This document shows, piece after piece, positions 13,582-17,450 of a DNA stretch of 17,450 nt (within the stretch, counting starts at the first letter, position 1; the number at the start of each line of letters is the position of its first letter). Source of the stretch: Bacillota bacterium (GTDB lineage: Bacteria; Bacillota; Clostridia; Lachnospirales; Lachnospiraceae). The notes beneath the pieces were generated by a model, which searched no databases, had not been told where the DNA came from, and was given only the letters and a program-made list of their open reading frames with translations. The stretch covers positions 1-17,450 of the forward strand of contig JAEZWQ010000043.1 in the NCBI GenBank assembly GCA_023420085.1, written 5' to 3'. The position numbers were made by a program, and so were the translations under genes.

Positions 13582-15660
13582 ATGTCCAAGCCCAACAGCC
13601 TCGTACCCAGCTACCTCTCCGGGAGGTGGGTCACCCCCGCCGCTCCGTCCCGTGTCACGGACGTCCGTGACGCCTCCACCGGTGAGATCGTGGCCACCGT
13701 GTCCGCCGAGGGCCTCGATCTGCCCGGGGCCATCGCATACGCTCGCGAAACCGGCCAGCGGTACCTCCGCGAACTGACCATCCACGAGCGTGCCCTGAAA
13801 ATCAAGGAGCTCGCACTCCACCTCAATGAACACAAGGACGAGCTCTATGAACTCGCCCACCACACTGGAGCCAACAAGCGCGACAACGGCATCGACATCG
13901 ACGGTGGCATCCAGACGATGTTCGTCTACTCCTCCAAGGGACGCCGCGAACTACCCAATGGTCACGTCATCATCGATGGGCCCACCGAGGTTCTCTCCCG
14001 CGACAATTCCTTCTTGGGCACACACATCTACACGACACTGCCGGGCGTCGCCGTCCAGATCAATGCCTTCAACTTCCCCGTGTGGGGCATGCTGGAAAAA
14101 TTCGCCCCAGCCTTCATCGCTGGCATGCCGACACTGGTCAAGCCCGCCACCCCGTCGTGCTACGTCACGGCCGCCTGCGTGCGCCTGATGATCGACTCCG
14201 GGATCCTGCCGGAGGGATCGCTGCAGTTGATTTCCGGCTCCGCCCGGGATCTGCTCGATCATTTGGATCACCGGGACCACGTCGCCTTCACGGGTTCGGC
14301 GGCGACCGCCGCCTCCCTGCGGAAGCATGACAACGTCCTGGAGAAGGGCATCCGGTTCACGGCTGAAGCGGATTCCCTCAATGCCGCCATCCTGGGCGAG
14401 GACGTCACTTTGGAGTCGCCCGAATTCAATGCGTACATCAAGACGCTGTTCGCCGAGATCACCTCGAAGGCAGGTCAGAAGTGCACTGCCGTGCGTCGCG
14501 CCATCGTCCCCGACGCTCTCAAGGACGCGGTGGCCACGGCCTTGACCCAGCGCCTCGACGACAAGGTCGTCCTCGGCGATCCCCGGGATGAATCCGCGAC
14601 CATGGGCCCCCTTGTCTCCGTGGAGCAGGGAACGGATGTCGCCGCCGCCGTCGACAAGCTCATCGCGGCCGGCGGCACCGTAGTCACCGGCGGACCCGAC
14701 AAGCTGGAGGGTGCCTTCTTCCCCCCGACCGTCCTCGTTTTCGACGACGCCGACGCCGATGCCGTCCACGACACCGAGGCCTTCGGCCCCGTTCTCTCAA
14801 TCATCGGCTACGCCGATACCGACGACGCAGTCCGATTGGCAGCCCGGGGAGAGGGCTCACTGGTCGCCTCCGTGATCACGCACTCCCCCGAACTCGCCGC
14901 CACGTATGCGCATTCAATCGCCGCCTACCACGGCCGACTCCATTTCCTTGACCGCGACGATGCCAAAACTTCAACCGGGCACGGTTCTCCATTGCCCCAT
15001 CTCGTACATGGAGGACCGGGCCGCGCCGGCGGGGGCGAGGAGCTGGGCGGAATCCGTGGCGTCAAGCATTACATGCAACGTACGGCGATCCAGGGCAGCC
15101 CGGACCATCTCACCGCCATAACGGGCGAATGGGTCCGAGGCGCAAAGGTGAACAAGGTCACTCGCGCCGACGTGGATGCAGGCGTCGCCGTTCATCCCTT
15201 CCGCAAGGACCTGGCGAACCTGCACATCGGCGACCAGTTCGCCTCGGATCTCCGTCGCGTTTCCATCGAGGACATCCTGGCCTTCGCCGAGACGACCGGC
15301 GACACCTTTTACGCGCACGTCGACGAGGAAGCCGCAACCGCCAACCCGTTCTTCCCCCGCCGGGTCGCTCATGGCTATCTGCTGGTCTCGTGGGCGGCCG
15401 GACTCTTCGTGGAGCCCGCCCCCGGCCCGGTGCTCGCCAACTACGGTTTGGAGAACCTGCGCTTCATCACGCCGGTTACCTACGACGACTCCATCCGCAT
15501 CGAGCTAACCGCCAAGCGCATCACGCCGCGCGTCACCGATGACTATGGCGAGGTCTGCTGGGACGCCCAACTCTTCAATCAGAATGATGAGCTGGTCGCG
15601 TCATACGATGTTCTCACCTTGGTCGAAAAAGTGGACACGATCTACGCAAATCATGGTTAG
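13582..15660 (+). CDS. paaZ: Bifunctional oxepin-CoA hydrolase / 3-oxo-5,6-dehydrosuberyl-CoA semialdehyde dehydrogenase
   Basis: This 692-residue fusion enzyme opens the seven-membered oxepin-CoA ring and oxidises the resulting aldehyde with NADP. The N-terminal aldehyde dehydrogenase (about 1-525) shows NAFNFPVWG, FTGSAATA, the general base Glu262 in FTAEADSLN and the nucleophile Cys301 in AGQKCTAV. The C-terminal MaoC-like hydratase (about 545-690) shows Asp574 and His579 in GDTFYAH, and RVAHGYLL. Both active sites look intact and the length fits full bifunctional PaaZ. The ATG at 13582 has AAAGGG about 5 bases upstream. It is apart from the main operon, with its own promoter and operator, and is followed by a strong hairpin. 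Confidence 0.96.
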   Translation: MSKPNSLVPSYLSGRWVTPAAPSRVTDVRDASTGEIVATVSAEGLDLPGAIAYARETGQRYLRELTIHERALKIKELALHLNEHKDELYELAHHTGANKRDNGIDIDGGIQTMFVYSSKGRRELPNGHVIIDGPTEVLSRDNSFLGTHIYTTLPGVAVQINAFNFPVWGMLEKFAPAFIAGMPTLVKPATPSCYVTAACVRLMIDSGILPEGSLQLISGSARDLLDHLDHRDHVAFTGSAATAASLRKHDNVLEKGIRFTAEADSLNAAILGEDVTLESPEFNAYIKTLFAEITSKAGQKCTAVRRAIVPDALKDAVATALTQRLDDKVVLGDPRDESATMGPLVSVEQGTDVAAAVDKLIAAGGTVVTGGPDKLEGAFFPPTVLVFDDADADAVHDTEAFGPVLSIIGYADTDDAVRLAARGEGSLVASVITHSPELAATYAHSIAAYHGRLHFLDRDDAKTSTGHGSPLPHLVHGGPGRAGGGEELGGIRGVKHYMQRTAIQGSPDHLTAITGEWVRGAKVNKVTRADVDAGVAVHPFRKDLANLHIGDQFASDLRRVSIEDILAFAETTGDTFYAHVDEEAATANPFFPRRVAHGYLLVSWAAGLFVEPAPGPVLANYGLENLRFITPVTYDDSIRIELTAKRITPRVTDDYGEVCWDAQLFNQNDELVASYDVLTLVEKVDTIYANHG

Positions 15661-15690
15661 CGACATCCTCGCCCGACCCTAATTGCCACG

Positions 15691-15722
15691 CCCCGGTAAG
15701 TTGCATACGCAATTTATCGGGG
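15691..15722 (+). terminator. Strong hairpin after paaZ, probable terminator
   Basis: The arms at 15691-15704 and 15709-15722 pair over 14 positions around the loop ATAC. Two of the pairs are G-U wobbles that exist only in the plus-strand RNA; on the minus strand they would be C-A mismatches. That, and its place 30 bases after the paaZ stop, make it a plus-strand element. The T run GTTTTCC comes 8 bases later, so it is not a textbook intrinsic terminator. Confidence 0.65.
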
Positions 15723-15744
15723 CACCACCAGTTTTCCAGAAAAG

Positions 15745-15769
15745 TCGTTGCGCGAGGAAGAACCTCGCG
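15745..15769 (-). terminator. Possible terminator for the ligA transcript
   Basis: Perfect 7-base arms CGCGAGG (15751-15757) and CCTCGCG (15763-15769) enclose AAGAA. Read on the minus strand the stem is followed after a few bases by CTTTTC (bases 15739-15744 on the plus strand read GAAAAG). It lies about 280 bases after the ligA stop, which is far, so the assignment is tentative. Confidence 0.4.
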
Positions 15770-16047
15770 ATGGTGAGGCGGCTTCCCTCCACCTGCACCA
15801 ACACCGCGGCAGTGGCCCTGACACAATGCGCGAACAAGAAAATACTTTTTTAGTTACGCAACATGCGAACAATGAAAACCGTGGCCACTATTGCCAAAAA
15901 CTTCGGATTCCAGAAAAAGTACCTCTTAGTTTCCTACGCCGGTGTTCACGACCCTTCATTTTGCGTTATCTTCGCGACTCCGTACGGATGCCCCACCCAC
16001 CACAGCCGTCACGGCCGACCTCCGGGTTACATCACGCCCCGCCGGGC

Positions 16048-17450
16048 TCACCCGGCGATCGCGGCCTCCCCCTCGGCGAGCAGCCGGTGGAAGCCGGCCT
16101 CGTCGAGCATGGGCACGCCGAGCTCCTCGGCCTTCGCCGCCTTCGACCCGGCGTTGGCGCCGACGACGACCACGGAGGTCTTCTTCGACACCGATCCGGC
16201 CGCCTTGCCGCCGCGCAGGATGATCGCCTCCTTGGCGCTGTCGCGGGTGAAGTCCTCCAGGGAGCCCGTCACCACCACGGTGAGGCCCTCGAGCACCTGC
16301 TCCGGCCGGTCGTCGGCCTCGTCCTCCATGCGCACGCCGGCGGCCGCCCACTTCTCCACGACCTCGCGGTGCCAGTCCACGGAGAACCAGTCGACGATGG
16401 AATCGGCGATGATCCCGCCGACGCCGTCGGTGTCGGCCAGCTCCTCGCGCGACGCCGCGCGGATGGCCTCCATCGACCCGAACTTGGTGGCCAGCGCGCG
16501 GGCGGCGGTGGGGCCGACGTGCCGGATGGACAGGCTGACCAGCACGCGCCACAATTCTCGGTCCTTGGCCGCCGAGATGAACTCCAGCAGTTTTTTGCCG
16601 TTGGCGTTGACGGTGCCGCGGGCGACGCCGTCGTCGCCGGTCTTCTTCTTGGCCGCCGTCGTGTAGACCTCCGTGCGCGCCAGGTCGTCGGCCGTCAGGT
16701 CGAACAGATCGCCTTCGTCGGCCAGCACGCCGCGGTGGATGAGGTCCGCCGCACCCCGCTCGCCCAGATGCTCGATGTCGAACCCGCCGCGGGAGGCCAG
16801 GAATTCGATGCGCCGGCGCAGCTGGCCCGGGCAGTACCGGGTGTTGGGGCAGCGCCAGTCGGCGTCGTCCTCCTTCGCGGGCGCCAGGCGGGTGCCGCAT
16901 TCGGGGCACAGCGTCGGGTAGATGAACTCCCGCTCGGTGCCGTCGCGCACGTCGGCGACCGGCCCGAGCACCTCCGGGATGACGTCGCCGGCCTTGCGGA
17001 TGGTCACCCGGTCGCCGATGAGCACGCCCTTACGCTTGACCTCGGTGCGGTTGTGCAGGGTGGCCATCTCGACCGTCGAACCGGCCACCGTCACCGGGCG
17101 CATCACGGCGTACGGGGTGGTGCGGCCCGTGCGGCCGATGGACACGCGGATGTCCAGCAGCTCGGTGGTGACCTCCTCCGGCGGGTACTTGAACGCGATC
17201 GCCCACCGCGGCGCCCGCGACGTCGCACCCAGCGCGCGCTGTTCGGCCAGAGCATCGACCTTGACCACCAGGCCGTCCATCTCGTGCTCGGCGTCGTGTC
17301 GGTGTTCGCCCCAGTACAGGACACGCTTGACGACGTCTTCCGGGTCCTCCACCTTCTCCGTGTACGGCGACACGTGGAGGCCCCAGGCCGCCAGCGCCAG
17401 GTACGCGTCGTGCTGGGTTTCCGGCCGCCACCCCTCGACGTGGCCGATGC
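16048..17450 (-). CDS. ligA: NAD-dependent DNA ligase, 5' part outside the window
   Basis: The visible 466 C-terminal residues belong to LigA, which seals nicks in replication and repair; the full protein is near 700 residues. The frame stays open to the right edge, so the adenylation lysine and N-terminal domain lie outside. Visible parts in order are the end of the nucleotidyltransferase domain (DGLVVKVD, then RAPRWAIAFKYPPEE), the OB fold, a four-cysteine zinc finger (CPECG, then CPNTRYCPG), the helix-hairpin-helix region and a BRCT domain in the last 75 or so residues (LTVVVTGSLEDF). GC-ending codons dominate. It is an essential core gene and marks the right border of the catabolic cluster. 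Confidence 0.97.
   Translation of the reverse strand, partial: IGHVEGWRPETQHDAYLALAAWGLHVSPYTEKVEDPEDVVKRVLYWGEHRHDAEHEMDGLVVKVDALAEQRALGATSRAPRWAIAFKYPPEEVTTELLDIRVSIGRTGRTTPYAVMRPVTVAGSTVEMATLHNRTEVKRKGVLIGDRVTIRKAGDVIPEVLGPVADVRDGTEREFIYPTLCPECGTRLAPAKEDDADWRCPNTRYCPGQLRRRIEFLASRGGFDIEHLGERGAADLIHRGVLADEGDLFDLTADDLARTEVYTTAAKKKTGDDGVARGTVNANGKKLLEFISAAKDRELWRVLVSLSIRHVGPTAARALATKFGSMEAIRAASREELADTDGVGGIIADSIVDWFSVDWHREVVEKWAAAGVRMEDEADDRPEQVLEGLTVVVTGSLEDFTRDSAKEAIILRGGKAAGSVSKKTSVVVVGANAGSKAAKAEELGVPMLDEAGFHRLLAEGEAAIAG

Larger units (their letters stand above)
15661..16047. other. 387-base intergenic region between paaZ and ligA
   Basis: Apart from the two hairpins at 15691-15722 and 15751-15769, this holds an AT-richer stretch at about 15825-15960 with runs of A and T. 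No ribosome site with a convincing small gene was seen. An open frame starting ATG at 15863 runs on into the antisense of ligA and lacks a ribosome site. No tRNA or known RNA was recognised. Confidence 0.6.

Noticed and set aside
16041..16056. Hairpin GCCGGG-CTCA-CCCGGC around the ligA stop codon
   Set aside because: The stem is only 6 bases, includes the stop codon in its loop and has no T run after it; not convincing as a terminator.
15863..16666. Plus-strand open frame that starts in the AT-rich spacer and continues opposite ligA
   Set aside because: Most of it is antisense to the conserved ligA BRCT and helix-hairpin-helix region, and no ribosome site precedes the ATG.
15956..16909. Long Arg/Gly-rich minus-strand frame overlapping ligA
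   Set aside because: It is an out-of-frame reading of ligA with very biased composition.
1..17450. CRISPR array, tRNA, rRNA, insertion sequence or phage genes
   Set aside because: I looked for regular repeats, transposase motifs and tRNA-like folds and saw none.

Overview
The window is a bacterial chromosome segment from a high-GC actinobacterium. Corynebacterium or a close relative is the best guess. This rests on GC-rich coding sequence, frequent GTG/TTG starts, the gene content, and TetR operators that resemble the phenylacetate operators I recall from Corynebacterium glutamicum. The genus call is inference.

Layout: the 3' part of a glycogen phosphorylase gene (glgP, +) enters from the left and ends at 1094. 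A GC-rich hairpin separates it from a minus-strand unit made of paaK (phenylacetate-CoA ligase) followed by an MHS-type MFS transporter. Upstream of paaK, a strong terminator closes the minus-strand TetR-family regulator gene paaR. Divergent from paaR runs paaI (thioesterase). After it comes a dense plus-strand operon: paaA, paaB, paaC, paaD, paaE (phenylacetyl-CoA epoxidase), then paaG, paaJ, paaF and paaH (isomerisation and beta-oxidation). A minus-strand hotdog thioesterase shares its stop site with paaH. Head-to-head with it is paaZ (ring opening and aldehyde oxidation). After a 387-base intergenic stretch with two hairpins, the 3' two thirds of ligA (NAD-dependent DNA ligase, minus) leave the window on the right.

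Together the genes encode a complete aerobic phenylacetate pathway. The transporter may bring the acid in. PaaK activates it, PaaABCDE epoxidises the ring, PaaG isomerises to the oxepin, PaaZ opens the ring and oxidises the aldehyde, and PaaJ, PaaF and PaaH carry out beta-oxidation to acetyl-CoA and succinyl-CoA. PaaI and the second thioesterase probably recycle CoA from stalled intermediates. No paaX or paaY is present in the window.

Four palindromes with the core ACCG-N2-CG-N2-CGGT (one with CA in the middle) lie before paaK, paaR/paaI, paaA and thioesterase/paaZ. They tie every transcription unit of the cluster to one TetR regulator, most simply PaaR. The flanking glgP and ligA are housekeeping genes with stricter GC-ending codon use than the paa genes, so the cluster looks like an accessory catabolic insert between core genes. 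I found no tRNA, rRNA, CRISPR array, insertion sequence or integrase. The system is a known one; the less ordinary points are its regulatory layout and the second thioesterase beside paaZ.
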